A stretch of DNA of 64,000 nt, from positions 186,001-250,000 of the forward strand of contig NZ_VDGT01000007.1 of NCBI RefSeq assembly GCF_006335015.1, written 5' to 3'. The DNA is from Streptomyces sedi. Its GTDB lineage: Bacteria > Actinomycetota > Actinomycetes > Streptomycetales > Streptomycetaceae. Below, piece by piece: positions 1 through 8,724 of this stretch; position 1 is the first letter of the stretch, and every line of letters starts with the position of its first letter. Position numbers and translations under genes: made by a program. The notes under the pieces were generated by a model, which was not told the origin of the DNA, ran no database searches, and saw only the letters and a list, made by a program, of their open reading frames with translations.

Positions 1-1
1 C

Positions 2-3000
2 GGCGAGGAGGCCGAGGCGCTGCTGGCCGAGCTGCTGGCGGGCCCCGAGCAGCGCGCCGGGGACGAGGTGGCGCTGCGCGGCGGGAGGCGGTTCGGCTGC
101 CGGCTGCGGCCGGCCGAGCTGACCCGGCCGTTGCCGCTGCGGCTGCGGGCCGACGGCTGCTACGTGGTGACGGGCGCCTTCGGCGCGCTGGGCCGGCTGC
201 TGTGCCGGACGCTCGCCGAGCGCGGGGCGCGGCAGCTGGTGCTGCTGGGCCGTTCGCCGCTGCCGGAGCGGTCGCGTTGGCAGGACCCGGGTCTCGACCG
301 GCGGACCGCCGAACGGGTGCGGTTCCTGCGCGAGTTGGAGGCGCTGGGGGTGCAGGCGACGCCGGTGACGCTGGACCTGACCGACGAGTCGGCGCTCGGC
401 GCGTGGCTGGAGGGGCACCGCGCGGCGGCGCTGCCGCCGGTGCGGGGCGTCTTCCATCTGGCGGGCGAGGTGCGCGACACCCTGCTGCCGGGGATGGACC
501 GGGAGACGTTCGGCGCGGTGCACGACCCGAAGGTGCTGGGCGCGTGGGCGCTGCACCGGCGGCTGGCCGACGAGCCGCTGGAGCACTTCGTGCTCTTCGC
601 CTCCGTCGCGGCCTGGCTGCCGACGGCCGGCCAGACCAACTACGCGGCGGGCAACGCGTTCCTGGACGCGCTGGCCCACCACCGCAGGGCGCTGGGGCTG
701 CCGGCGCTGAGCGTGGACTGGGGGCCGTGGGCGACCGGCATGATCGAGGAGCTGGGGCTGGTCGAGCACTACCGGCAGGCCAGGGGCATGACCTCGCTCT
801 CGCCGACGGCCGGGATGGCGGTGCTGGAGCGGATCATCGGCCAGGACGTGGCGCAGCTGCTGGTGGCGACGGTCGCGGACTGGCCGACGTTCCTGTCCTG
901 GTACACGGCGCCGCCGCCGCTGGTCGAGGAGCTGGCGGCGGACGCGACGCCGGTGGACGGCGCGTCGGCCGAGGGTCAACCCGGTGCGTTTGTCGCGGAG
1001 TTCGGCGCCGCCGACGAGGCGGGGCGGGAACGGCTGCTGACCGAGCGGTTCAGGGCGGTGGTCGGCGCCGTGCTGCGGGTGCCGGGCGAACGGCTCGACG
1101 CGGAGACGGGGTTGAACCTGCTGGGCCTCGACTCGCTGCTGGCGATGGAGCTGCGGGCGCGGCTGGGCGCCGAGTTGGGTGTGACGCTGCCGGTGGTGGC
1201 GCTGCTCAGCGGCTCCACGGTCGGCGAGCTGGTCGGCCAGCTGCGCGAGGAGCTGCTGACCCGGCTGACCGAGGGCGCGGACGGCGGGGGCGGGGCGGCC
1301 GTCGAGGTCTTCACCGACCCGGAGTGCTATCCGCTGACGCAGAACCAGAAGGCGCTGTGGTTTCTCAAGCAGCTCGACCCGGACGGCTTCGCTTACAACA
1401 TCGGCGGCGCCGTCGAGGTGCGGGCCGAGCTGGACCCGGCGCTGATGCGGGAGGCGTACCGCCGGCTGCTGGAGCGCCACCCGTTGCTCCGGGCCAACTT
1501 CGTGGTGGAGGACGGCGGTCCCGTGCAGCGGATCGCGCCGTCGGCGCGGGAGGACAGCGCGGTCTTCGACGTGGCCGACCAGCCCTGGGAGGCGATCTAC
1601 CGGCTGATCATCCGCGAGTACCGCAAGCCCTACGACCTGGAGCGGGACCCGCTGGTGCGGTTCCGGCTGCTGCGGCGGGCCGACGACCGGTGGATCATCA
1701 CCAAGGCGGTCCACCACATCATCTCGGACGCGATCTCCACGTTCACCTTCATCGAGGAGCTGCTGGCCCTCTACGAGGACCTGCGGCGCGGCGGCCCCGG
1801 CACGCTGCCCGAAACGACCACCCGGTACCTGGACTTCCTCAACTGGCAGAACGCGTTTCTGGCCAGCCCGGAGGCGGAGCGGATGTACCGGTACTGGCGG
1901 GAGCGGCTGCCGGCGGGGACGCCCGAGCTGGCGCTGCCGACCGACCGGCCGCGGCCCGCGGTGCGCACCCACAACGGCGCCTCGGAGTTCTTCGAGCTGG
2001 ACGAGGAGCTGAGTGCCCGGGTGCACCAGCTGGCGCGGGAGCACAACACCACCGTGTTCATGGTGCTGTTGGCCGGCTACTACCTGCTGCTGCACCGCTA
2101 CGCGGGTCAGGAGCGGATCGTGGTGGGCAGCCCGGTGACGGGGCGGACCCAGGAGGAGTTCGGCTCGGTCTACGGCTACTTCGTCAACCCGCTGCCGCTG
2201 GCGCTCGACCTGTCGGGTGAGCCGACGGTCGCGGAGCTGCTGGATCGGGTGCGCACGGTGGTGCTCGGCGGCCTGGACCACCAGGAGTACCCGTTCGTGC
2301 TGCTGGTGGAGCGGCTGGGGCTGCGGCACGACCCGAGCCGTTCGGCGGTCTTCCAGGCGATGTTCATCCTGCTGCACCACAAGGTGGCGACGGAGAAGTA
2401 CGGCTACCGGCTGGAGTACATCGAACTCCCCGAGGAGGAAGGCCAGTTCGACCTCACCCTGTCGGCGTACGAGGAGGCGGCCGACGGCCGGTTCCACTGC
2501 GTGCTGAAGTACAACTCGGACCTGTTCCTGCCGGAGACGGTGGCGCGGATGGCGGGCCACTACACGCGGCTGGTCGAGGAGCTGACATCGGCCGGCGCTG
2601 AGCGCTGCGCGACCTCGCTGCCGATGCTGGAGCCGGCCGAACGGCTGCGGCTGCTGGGTGAGTTCAGCGGCGCGGACGCCGCGACCGCGACCCCGGGCAG
2701 GGCGGTGCCCGAGCTGGTGCGCGAGTGGGCGGTGCGGGAGCCGGACCGGGTGGCGGTCACGCTGCCGGACGGCTTCGGCGCGGCGCGCGCGTTGAGCTAC
2801 GGGGAGCTGACCCGGCGGGCGGACGCCCTGGCGCCCCGGCTGCGGGAGCTGGGCGTCGGGCGCGGCTCGGCGGTCGGCCTCTGCCTGCCCAAGTCTCCCG
2901 AGCTGCTGGTGGCGTTGCTCGCCGTGTGGCGCGCCGGCGGTGCCTGCGTGCCGCTGGACCCCGGCTATCCGGCGGGACGGTTGGCGACCATGGTGGCGAC

Positions 3001-5266
3001 GGCGAACGTCGACGTGACGCTGGTCGGCGAGGCGGTCCCCGAGGGGCTGCCCGGCGTCACGGCCGTGCTGGCGACGCTGGAGTCGGGGGCCGCGGCGGAC
3101 GTCGAGCAGCCGGGGGGCGCGGACGAGGGGCACGATCCGGAGGATCTGGCCTATGTCGTCTTCACCTCCGGTTCCACCGGCCGCCCCCGCGCGGTGGCGG
3201 TCACCCACGGCAACCTGGCGTCGGCCTACGCGGGTTGGCGCGACGCCTACCGGCTGGAGAGCGAGGTCTCGACCCATCTCCAGCTGGCCTCGCCCTCGTT
3301 CGACGTGTTCTTCGGGGACGTCGTCCGCGCGCTGGGCTCCGGGGGGCGGCTGGTGCTGGTCGAGCGGGAGCTGCTCTTCCAGACCGAGGCGCTCTACCGG
3401 ACGATGCGTCAGGAGAACGTGGACTGCGCCGAGTTCGTGCCGGCCGTGGTGCGGACCCTGGCCGGCTACTGCGAGTCGACCGGTCAACGGCTGGACTTCC
3501 TGCGGCTGCTGGTGGTGGGCTCCGACTCCTGGAAGATCCGCGAGTACCGCAGGCTGCTGGCACTGGCCGGCCCCGGGACCCGGGTGGTCAACTCCTACGG
3601 CCTGAGCGAGGCCACCGTCGACAGCTGCTGGTTCGAGGGCACGACCGACGGGATGGACGAGCACCGCATGGTGCCGATCGGGCGGCCGTTCCCCGGCTCC
3701 ACGCTGTGGGTGCTGGACGAGCGCGGCGAGCCCGTGCCGCCCGGCGTCACCGGCGAGCTGTGGGTCGGCGGCGGCGGGGTCTCACTCGGCTATGTGGGCG
3801 AACCGGAGCTGACCGCCGAGCGGTTCAGGACCGACCTGCTGGGCGACGGCCGGCGGCGCTACCGCACCGGGGACCTGGCGACCTGGGACGCGGACGGGCT
3901 GGTGTGGCTGCTCGGGCGCGCCGACGCGCAGCTGAAGGTGCGCGGCCACCGCATCGAACCGGGCGAGATCGAGGCCGAGTTGCTGTCCGCGCCCGGCGTC
4001 GCCCAGGCGGTGGTGACGGTCCGCGCCGACGCGGCCGGCGAGTCGGCGCTGTGCGCCTACTGGTCGGCGACCGCGCCCGACGGGGAGCGGGAGGCGGAGG
4101 CCGCGCCGGACGAGGCGGCGCTGCGCCGCCGACTCGCCGCCGCGCTGCCCACCCAGCTGATCCCCGACCACCTGGTGGAGGTGGAGCGGCTGCCGCTGAC
4201 GCCGAACGGCAAGGTGGACCTGGCCGCGCTGCCCGCCCCGGCGGCCGGCGGGGACGCCGTGCCGTACGAGGCGCCCGAGACGCTCTACGAGGAGCGGATG
4301 GCGGCGCACTGGCGGCGGCTGCTGGGCGTGGAACGCGCCGGGCTGCACCACGACTTCTTCGCCGTGGGCGGCAGTTCGGTGCGGCTGATCGAGCTGATCC
4401 ACGCGCTCCAGGTCGAGTTCCGGGTGACGATCCCGGTCAGCCAGCTGTTCAAGGTGACCACGCTGCACGGCATGGCCGAGACCCTGGAGGCGGTGGTCAC
4501 CGGCCGGTTGGGCGAGTCGCACCCGTGGCTGGCGTTCAACGCCGAGCGGGAGCCGACGCTCTTCTGCTTCCCGCCGGCCGGCGGCCACGGGCTGGTCTAC
4601 CGGCGGTTGGCGGAAGCGCTGCCGGAGTGGCGGCTGGTCGGCTTCAACTACCTGGCCGGCGACGACAAGGTGGCGCGCTACGCCGACCGCGTGGTCGAGC
4701 TGTCGCCGGACGGCCCGCTCGACCTGCTGGGCTACTCGCTGGGCGGCAACCTCGCCTTCGAGGTGGCCGGGGAGCTCGCGGCGCGCGGACGGGCGGTGCG
4801 GCGGATCGTGATCGTGGACTCGCCCCGGCAGGCGGCGGCGTTCCCGATGACCGAGCAGGTGCTCGACGCGTTCGACGTCGAGCTGCACGACCATCTGCGG
4901 CGCCACACCGGCTCCCGCGAGGTGGCCGAGGAGACACGTCAGCAGGCGCGCGACTACCTGGAGTTCGCCAGTCGCACGCCCAACACCGGGACGGTGGACG
5001 CCGCGTTGACGGTGATCAGCGAACGCGACAACGAGGAGCTGTACGCGCCGGGAGGCAGCGGCAGTTGGCACGGCGCGACCACGGCCACGACGGTCGTGCT
5101 GCGCGGCTCCGGCAGTCACGCGGAGCTGCTGGACGCCGGCTGGGTGGAGCACACCGCCGCGCTGGTGCGGTCCTCGTTGACCGACACGCCGACCGACGCG
5201 CCGACCGACCCGGGCACCGACGCGAGGACCGACGCGCTGACCGGCTCCGAGCAGGCGCCCGCCTGA
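2..5266 (+). CDS. ikaA: Hybrid PKS-NRPS, C-terminal part (KR-ACP-C-A-PCP-TE), PTM synthase, 5' end outside window
   Basis: The frame is open from base 2, so the N-terminal KS, AT and DH domains lie upstream; 1754 residues are visible. In order: a ketoreductase (TGAFGALG near residue 55, Tyr near 214 in QTNYAAGN), an ACP (GLDSLLA, Ser near 378), a condensation domain (HHIISDA, His near 571), an adenylation domain (FTSGSTGRPRAVAVTHGN, NSYGLSEATVD, YRTGDL, NGKVDL), a PCP (FFAVGGSS, Ser near 1458) and a thioesterase (GYSLGG, Ser near 1579; His near 1706). Aligned to GrsA by eye, the A-domain pocket reads D-V-G-E-L-V-S-V-D-K, close to the ornithine code D-V-G-E-I-G-S-I-D-K. PTM synthases have exactly this organisation: they join two polyketide chains to both amines of ornithine and the TE releases a tetramic acid. 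The next two genes fit. The C domain has Ala instead of Gly at the end of the HHxxxDG motif. The symbol is by analogy to ikarugamycin. Confidence 0.88.
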   Translation, partial: GEEAEALLAELLAGPEQRAGDEVALRGGRRFGCRLRPAELTRPLPLRLRADGCYVVTGAFGALGRLLCRTLAERGARQLVLLGRSPLPERSRWQDPGLDRRTAERVRFLRELEALGVQATPVTLDLTDESALGAWLEGHRAAALPPVRGVFHLAGEVRDTLLPGMDRETFGAVHDPKVLGAWALHRRLADEPLEHFVLFASVAAWLPTAGQTNYAAGNAFLDALAHHRRALGLPALSVDWGPWATGMIEELGLVEHYRQARGMTSLSPTAGMAVLERIIGQDVAQLLVATVADWPTFLSWYTAPPPLVEELAADATPVDGASAEGQPGAFVAEFGAADEAGRERLLTERFRAVVGAVLRVPGERLDAETGLNLLGLDSLLAMELRARLGAELGVTLPVVALLSGSTVGELVGQLREELLTRLTEGADGGGGAAVEVFTDPECYPLTQNQKALWFLKQLDPDGFAYNIGGAVEVRAELDPALMREAYRRLLERHPLLRANFVVEDGGPVQRIAPSAREDSAVFDVADQPWEAIYRLIIREYRKPYDLERDPLVRFRLLRRADDRWIITKAVHHIISDAISTFTFIEELLALYEDLRRGGPGTLPETTTRYLDFLNWQNAFLASPEAERMYRYWRERLPAGTPELALPTDRPRPAVRTHNGASEFFELDEELSARVHQLAREHNTTVFMVLLAGYYLLLHRYAGQERIVVGSPVTGRTQEEFGSVYGYFVNPLPLALDLSGEPTVAELLDRVRTVVLGGLDHQEYPFVLLVERLGLRHDPSRSAVFQAMFILLHHKVATEKYGYRLEYIELPEEEGQFDLTLSAYEEAADGRFHCVLKYNSDLFLPETVARMAGHYTRLVEELTSAGAERCATSLPMLEPAERLRLLGEFSGADAATATPGRAVPELVREWAVREPDRVAVTLPDGFGAARALSYGELTRRADALAPRLRELGVGRGSAVGLCLPKSPELLVALLAVWRAGGACVPLDPGYPAGRLATMVATANVDVTLVGEAVPEGLPGVTAVLATLESGAAADVEQPGGADEGHDPEDLAYVVFTSGSTGRPRAVAVTHGNLASAYAGWRDAYRLESEVSTHLQLASPSFDVFFGDVVRALGSGGRLVLVERELLFQTEALYRTMRQENVDCAEFVPAVVRTLAGYCESTGQRLDFLRLLVVGSDSWKIREYRRLLALAGPGTRVVNSYGLSEATVDSCWFEGTTDGMDEHRMVPIGRPFPGSTLWVLDERGEPVPPGVTGELWVGGGGVSLGYVGEPELTAERFRTDLLGDGRRRYRTGDLATWDADGLVWLLGRADAQLKVRGHRIEPGEIEAELLSAPGVAQAVVTVRADAAGESALCAYWSATAPDGEREAEAAPDEAALRRRLAAALPTQLIPDHLVEVERLPLTPNGKVDLAALPAPAAGGDAVPYEAPETLYEERMAAHWRRLLGVERAGLHHDFFAVGGSSVRLIELIHALQVEFRVTIPVSQLFKVTTLHGMAETLEAVVTGRLGESHPWLAFNAEREPTLFCFPPAGGHGLVYRRLAEALPEWRLVGFNYLAGDDKVARYADRVVELSPDGPLDLLGYSLGGNLAFEVAGELAARGRAVRRIVIVDSPRQAAAFPMTEQVLDAFDVELHDHLRRHTGSREVAEETRQQARDYLEFASRTPNTGTVDAALTVISERDNEELYAPGGSGSWHGATTATTVVLRGSGSHAELLDAGWVEHTAALVRSSLTDTPTDAPTDPGTDARTDALTGSEQAPA

Positions 5267-5308
5267 CCGGCGGGGCGCGGCAGAGCGAGAAGAGGGGAAA
5301 GCAGCAGG

Positions 5309-7045
5309 ATGCCACAGCGCAAGCGGCGCGAGACCATGATCATCATCGGTGGCGGCCTGGGCGGCCTGGCCACCGGCGCCTACGCCCGAATGAACGGCTA
5401 CCGCACCCACGTCCTGGAGATGCACGAGATCCCGGGCGGCTCGTGCACCTCCTGGGACCGGGGCGACTTCACCTTCGACTGGTGCGTCTCCTGGCTGCTG
5501 GGCAGCGGCCCCGGCAACGAGATGCACCAGATCTGGCTGGAGCTGGGCGCCATCCAGGGCAAGGAGATCCGGCAGTTCGACGTCTTCAACATCGTGCGCG
5601 GTCGCGACGGGCAGGCCGTCTACTTCTACTCCGACCCGGACCGGCTGGAGCGGCACCTGACGGAGATCTCGCCGGCCGACGCCCGGCAGGTGCGGCACTT
5701 CTGCCGCAACCTGCGGACGTTCCAACGAGCCCTGGCCGTCTACCCGTTCCTCAAGCCGGTCGGCATGATGGGCCGGTGGGAGCGGTGGCGGATGCTGGCC
5801 TCGTTCCTGCCGTACTTCAACTCCATCCGGCGGTCCATCACCGAGCTGATGACCGACTACTCGCAGCGGTTCCAACACCCGCTGCTGCGTGAGGCGTTCA
5901 ACCACGTCCTCTACGAGAAGCACCCCGAGTTCCCGGTGCTGCCGTTCTACTTCCAGCTCGCCTCGCACGCCAACCACTCGGCGGGCGTGCCCGAGGGCGG
6001 CTCGCTGGGGCTCGCCCGCTCCATCGAGCGGCGGTATCTCGGGCTCGGCGGCGAGATCACCTACAACGCCAGGGTCGAGGAGATCCTGGTCGAGAACGAC
6101 CACGCGGTGGGCGTGCGGCTCAGCGACGGCCGGGAGTTCCGGGCCGACATCGTCGTCGCCGCCTGCGACATGCGCAGCGCGGTGGTCGACATGCTCGGCG
6201 GGCGCTACCTCAACGACACCTACCGCCGGCTGTACACGGAGACCATCGACGAGCCCGGGATGCTCTCGCCCGGCTATGTCTCCCTCTTCCTCGGGCTGCG
6301 CCGCCGCTTCCCCGAGGCCGACCCCTGCACCACCTATCTGCTGGAGCCCGAGGTCGCCGAGAAGCTGACCGGGATGCGGCACCCGAGCGTCAACATCCAG
6401 TTCCGCGACCGCCACTACCCGGAGCTGTCGCCCGAGGAGACCAGCGTGGTGTACGCCACCTACTTCTCCGAGGCGGCCCCCTGGCGCGAACTGCGCGAGG
6501 GGCCCGAGCAGTCCAGCCGGGTGCGCCGCGGGCAGGTGCTGCACACGCTGCCCGTGCGGCACGGCAAGCCGTATCTGGCGGCCAAGCGGCGGGCGCGGAC
6601 CACGCTGGAGGCGTTCCTTGAGGAGCGCTTCCCCGGGCTGCGCGAGTCGATCGCGGTGCGGGACGTCTCCACGCCGCTGACGCAGGTGCGCTACACCGCC
6701 TCGCACAACGGGGCGTTCCCCGGCTGGCAGCCGTTCATGGACGACGGCGGGGAGACCCTGGAACGCGAGATCAACCGGCTGGGCCCGGTGCTGCCGGGAC
6801 TGGCCGACTTCTACATGTCCGGCGTGTGGGTCACCGTCGGTGGCCTGATCCGCGCCGTGGCCGCCGGGCGGCAGGTCACGCAGTTCATCTGCCGGGACGA
6901 CGGGCGGGAGTTCACCGCCGAGATCGACCGGAGCCTGCCGCCGCCACGTCAGCTCGTCGTGCCGGTCGGCCCGCCCGACCGGCACGCCACCGTTCCCCCA
7001 GCCCGGCGGCCGGCAGCCGCCACCAGAGCACCGAGGAGCGTCTGA
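5309..7045 (+). CDS. ikaB: FAD-dependent phytoene-desaturase-like oxidoreductase (PTM ring formation)
   Basis: A 578-residue flavoprotein with the dinucleotide motif GGGLGGLATGAYA starting near residue 13, followed by the GGSCTSWDRG flavin-binding segment seen in carotenoid desaturases and isomerases. The ATG at 5309 follows an AGAGGGGAAAG ribosome binding site and lies 42 bases after the PKS-NRPS stop; the in-frame ATG at 5336 lacks one. In PTM clusters one to several such redox enzymes act directly after the synthase and trigger reductive cyclisation of the polyene chains; IkaB of ikarugamycin is the single-copy case. No crt genes are nearby, so a carotenoid role is unlikely. The C-terminal 40 or so residues are Pro/Arg-rich and probably disordered. 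Confidence 0.87.
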   Translation: MPQRKRRETMIIIGGGLGGLATGAYARMNGYRTHVLEMHEIPGGSCTSWDRGDFTFDWCVSWLLGSGPGNEMHQIWLELGAIQGKEIRQFDVFNIVRGRDGQAVYFYSDPDRLERHLTEISPADARQVRHFCRNLRTFQRALAVYPFLKPVGMMGRWERWRMLASFLPYFNSIRRSITELMTDYSQRFQHPLLREAFNHVLYEKHPEFPVLPFYFQLASHANHSAGVPEGGSLGLARSIERRYLGLGGEITYNARVEEILVENDHAVGVRLSDGREFRADIVVAACDMRSAVVDMLGGRYLNDTYRRLYTETIDEPGMLSPGYVSLFLGLRRRFPEADPCTTYLLEPEVAEKLTGMRHPSVNIQFRDRHYPELSPEETSVVYATYFSEAAPWRELREGPEQSSRVRRGQVLHTLPVRHGKPYLAAKRRARTTLEAFLEERFPGLRESIAVRDVSTPLTQVRYTASHNGAFPGWQPFMDDGGETLEREINRLGPVLPGLADFYMSGVWVTVGGLIRAVAAGRQVTQFICRDDGREFTAEIDRSLPPPRQLVVPVGPPDRHATVPPARRPAAATRAPRSV

Positions 7046-8104
7046 GTGAAGAACGAGAAGTGGGTCGTCCGCGAGCACGTCCCCGGCATCCCCGAGGCGG
7101 ACCGGATCTACGAGAAGGTCACCGAGGAGCTGGACGTCTCCGCGCTGCGCGACGACGAGATGCTGCTGCGCACCCGCTGGGTCTCCGTCGACCCCTACCT
7201 GGTGGGCCTGTCGCAGGAGACGCCGCTCGGCGAGCACGTCGGCGGCGACTCGATCATGGAGGTGGTGGAGGCCGGGCCCGACGCGTCGTTCGCCGTCGGC
7301 GACCTGGTGGCGGGCTTCGGCGGGTGGCGCACCCATCTGATCAGCGACGGACGCGGCTGGGTCTGGCGCCACGGCCGCTTCCCGCTGCGGCTGCCCGCGA
7401 TGCGCCGGCTGGACCCGGCCGACCACGACGCCTCGCTGCCGCCGACCACCGCGCTCGGCGTGCTCGGCACCCCCGGCATCACGGCGTGGGGCACCATGAC
7501 GAAGTTCCTCGACGTGCGGCCGGGGTCCACGGTGCTGATCAGCGGAGCCAGTGGCGCGATCGGCACGCTGGCCGCGCAGTTGGCCAAGCGTGCCGGGGCG
7601 GGCCGGGTGATCGGCACCACCAGCTCCGAGGAGAAGGTCGACTACCTGGAACGCTTCGGCTTCGACGCGGTGGTGCGCTACCGGCAGGGCGACGACGTGG
7701 ACGACACCCACCGGGCGCTGCTGGCCGCCACCGAGGGCATCGACCGCTACTTCGACAACCTGGGCGGCTCCATCACGGACGCCGCGTTCCGGATGCTCCG
7801 CCCGTACAGCAGGGTCGCGGTCTGCTGGCAGTGGTCGACGACGGTCAACGGCGACTGGGCGGGCCCCCGGCTGCTGCCGTACATCATGTTCCCGCGCACC
7901 ACGATCCGGGGCATCTTCGCCGAGGAGTGGTTCACCGAGGAGAACCTGGCCGAGCTGCGGCGCGACGTCGGCGGCGCGGTCAGGCGCGGGGAGATCGTCT
8001 TCGACCAGACGGTGCACCACGGCTTCGACAGCTTCCCGACCGCCTACCAGAACCTGTACACCAACCGGGCGGCCAACCGGGGCAAGCTGATCGTCGAGTT
8101 CTGA
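7046..8104 (+). CDS. ikaC: Zinc-independent MDR NADPH oxidoreductase (PTM inner-ring cyclase)
   Basis: A 352-residue medium-chain reductase of the leukotriene B4 dehydrogenase/curcumin reductase type: N-terminal catalytic part, then a Rossmann segment (VLISGASGAIGTLAAQLAK near residue 165), with no zinc-ligand cysteines. The GTG start directly abuts the previous stop and is preceded by GAGGAG. In ikarugamycin biosynthesis the homologous IkaC closes the inner five-membered ring by NADPH-dependent reductive (Michael-type) cyclisation. A three-gene set with one desaturase-like enzyme and one MDR enzyme predicts a 5-6-5 carbocycle. A hairpin at 8118-8155 ends the transcription unit, so no further tailoring genes follow on this side. 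Confidence 0.87.
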   Translation: MKNEKWVVREHVPGIPEADRIYEKVTEELDVSALRDDEMLLRTRWVSVDPYLVGLSQETPLGEHVGGDSIMEVVEAGPDASFAVGDLVAGFGGWRTHLISDGRGWVWRHGRFPLRLPAMRRLDPADHDASLPPTTALGVLGTPGITAWGTMTKFLDVRPGSTVLISGASGAIGTLAAQLAKRAGAGRVIGTTSSEEKVDYLERFGFDAVVRYRQGDDVDDTHRALLAATEGIDRYFDNLGGSITDAAFRMLRPYSRVAVCWQWSTTVNGDWAGPRLLPYIMFPRTTIRGIFAEEWFTEENLAELRRDVGGAVRRGEIVFDQTVHHGFDSFPTAYQNLYTNRAANRGKLIVEF

Positions 8105-8117
8105 CCCGTCCCGCCCT

Positions 8118-8155
8118 CGCCCCCGCGTCCGCGTCCGCGCTCCGGCGCGGGGGCG
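8118..8155 (+). terminator. Hairpin ending the PTM operon
   Basis: A 10-base perfect GC stem (CGCCCCCGCG at 8118-8127, CGCGGGGGCG at 8146-8155) begins 14 bases after the MDR stop. There is no T-run, as is usual in this GC range. The flank 8160-8215 holds three imperfect copies of GCGCTCACTCCGGGCG that run into the 3' end of the opposing gene. Confidence 0.6.
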
Positions 8156-8201
8156 GGGGCGCGCTCACTCCGGGCGGGGCGCGCTCACTCCCGGCGGGCA
8201 C

Positions 8202-8633
8202 TCACTCCGGGCGGCGCTCGGCCGCGCGCAGCGCCTCACGGGCCGCGGTGATGAACGCGAACCTGGCCCGTTCCAGCTCGTCCGGCCCGCGCTCGCGGCG
8301 TAACGCCTCCAGCAGCGCACCCGCCTCCGCCGCCGCCGGCCCCTCCAACTGCACGGCGCCCATGGCCCGTTGGAGCGCGGCACGGTCCTCGGCCGTGGAG
8401 CCGCCCGTCCTGCGGGCCAGCAGCACCGTCTCCGCGGCGTCCAGGAAACGGAGATAGGTCGCCCGGCGGGCGGCCAGCGCCCGCTCCTGCCGCTGCTGCT
8501 CGACGGTGATCCGCACCGTCTCCAGCATCGCGGCGGCCTGCCGCCGCCCCGCCGAGCGCGCGAAGACCCCGCTGATCAGGCTGGCCAACAGCGCCGCCCC
8601 GGCAGCGATCAGCGCCACTCCCCACTCCGTCAT
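8202..8633 (-). CDS. Small membrane-anchored coiled-coil protein with a TTA codon
   Basis: A 143-residue protein. Residues 4-25 form one hydrophobic helix (WGVALIAAGAALLASLISGVFA) and the rest is a charged, Ala/Arg/Glu-rich helical region likely to be coiled-coil and cytoplasmic. The ATG at 8633 is chosen because the upstream extension to 9059 runs antisense through the next gene and has no protein-like character. Codon 111 is TTA (8301-8303), very rare in streptomycetes and read by the bldA tRNA, so production may be limited to late growth. Family not recognised; no function inferred. Confidence 0.7.
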   Translation of the reverse strand: MTEWGVALIAAGAALLASLISGVFARSAGRRQAAAMLETVRITVEQQRQERALAARRATYLRFLDAAETVLLARRTGGSTAEDRAALQRAMGAVQLEGPAAAEAGALLEALRRERGPDELERARFAFITAAREALRAAERRPE

Positions 8634-8656
8634 GCCGACAATCCTTCCCTGCCGGG

Positions 8657-8685
8657 CTGACCGTCCCACCCTCGACGAGTACGAT
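8657..8685 (+). promoter_or_regulatory. Promoter-like boxes CTGACC-N17-TACGAT
   Basis: CTGACC (8657-8662) and TACGAT (8680-8685) are separated by 17 bases and match actinomycete housekeeping promoters well. The -10 box ends six bases before the ATG at 8692, so the transcript could start at or next to that codon and be leaderless. Confidence 0.5.
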
Positions 8686-8691
8686 CGAGCC

Positions 8692-8724
8692 ATGCCGTCG
8701 GACAACCCACGCAACCGCCGGTGA
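8692..8724 (+). CDS. Ten-codon leader ORF coupled to the next gene
   Basis: ATG at 8692 gives MPSDNPRNRR and stops at 8722-8724; the stop overlaps the GTG at 8721 in a GTGA arrangement. It sits immediately after the promoter boxes and would be translated from a leaderless transcript, delivering ribosomes to the following gene, whose GTG has no clear Shine-Dalgarno sequence. It may be a coupling device rather than a functional peptide. Confidence 0.35.
   Translation: MPSDNPRNRR

Noticed and set aside
2725..5892. A second long plus-strand frame inside the NRPS part
   Set aside because: Arg/Gly/Ala-rich out-of-frame shadow of the synthase, which has clear catalytic motifs in the other frame.
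5309..7045. Carotenoid biosynthesis gene (crtI)
   Set aside because: Motifs alone would allow it, but there is no phytoene synthase or other crt gene and the PKS-NRPS and MDR neighbours match tetramate clusters exactly.
3782..8020. A 1412-codon open frame on the minus strand
   Set aside because: It lies antisense to three well-supported genes and its translation is His/Arg/Gln/Pro-rich without domains; long antisense frames are expected from strong third-position GC bias.
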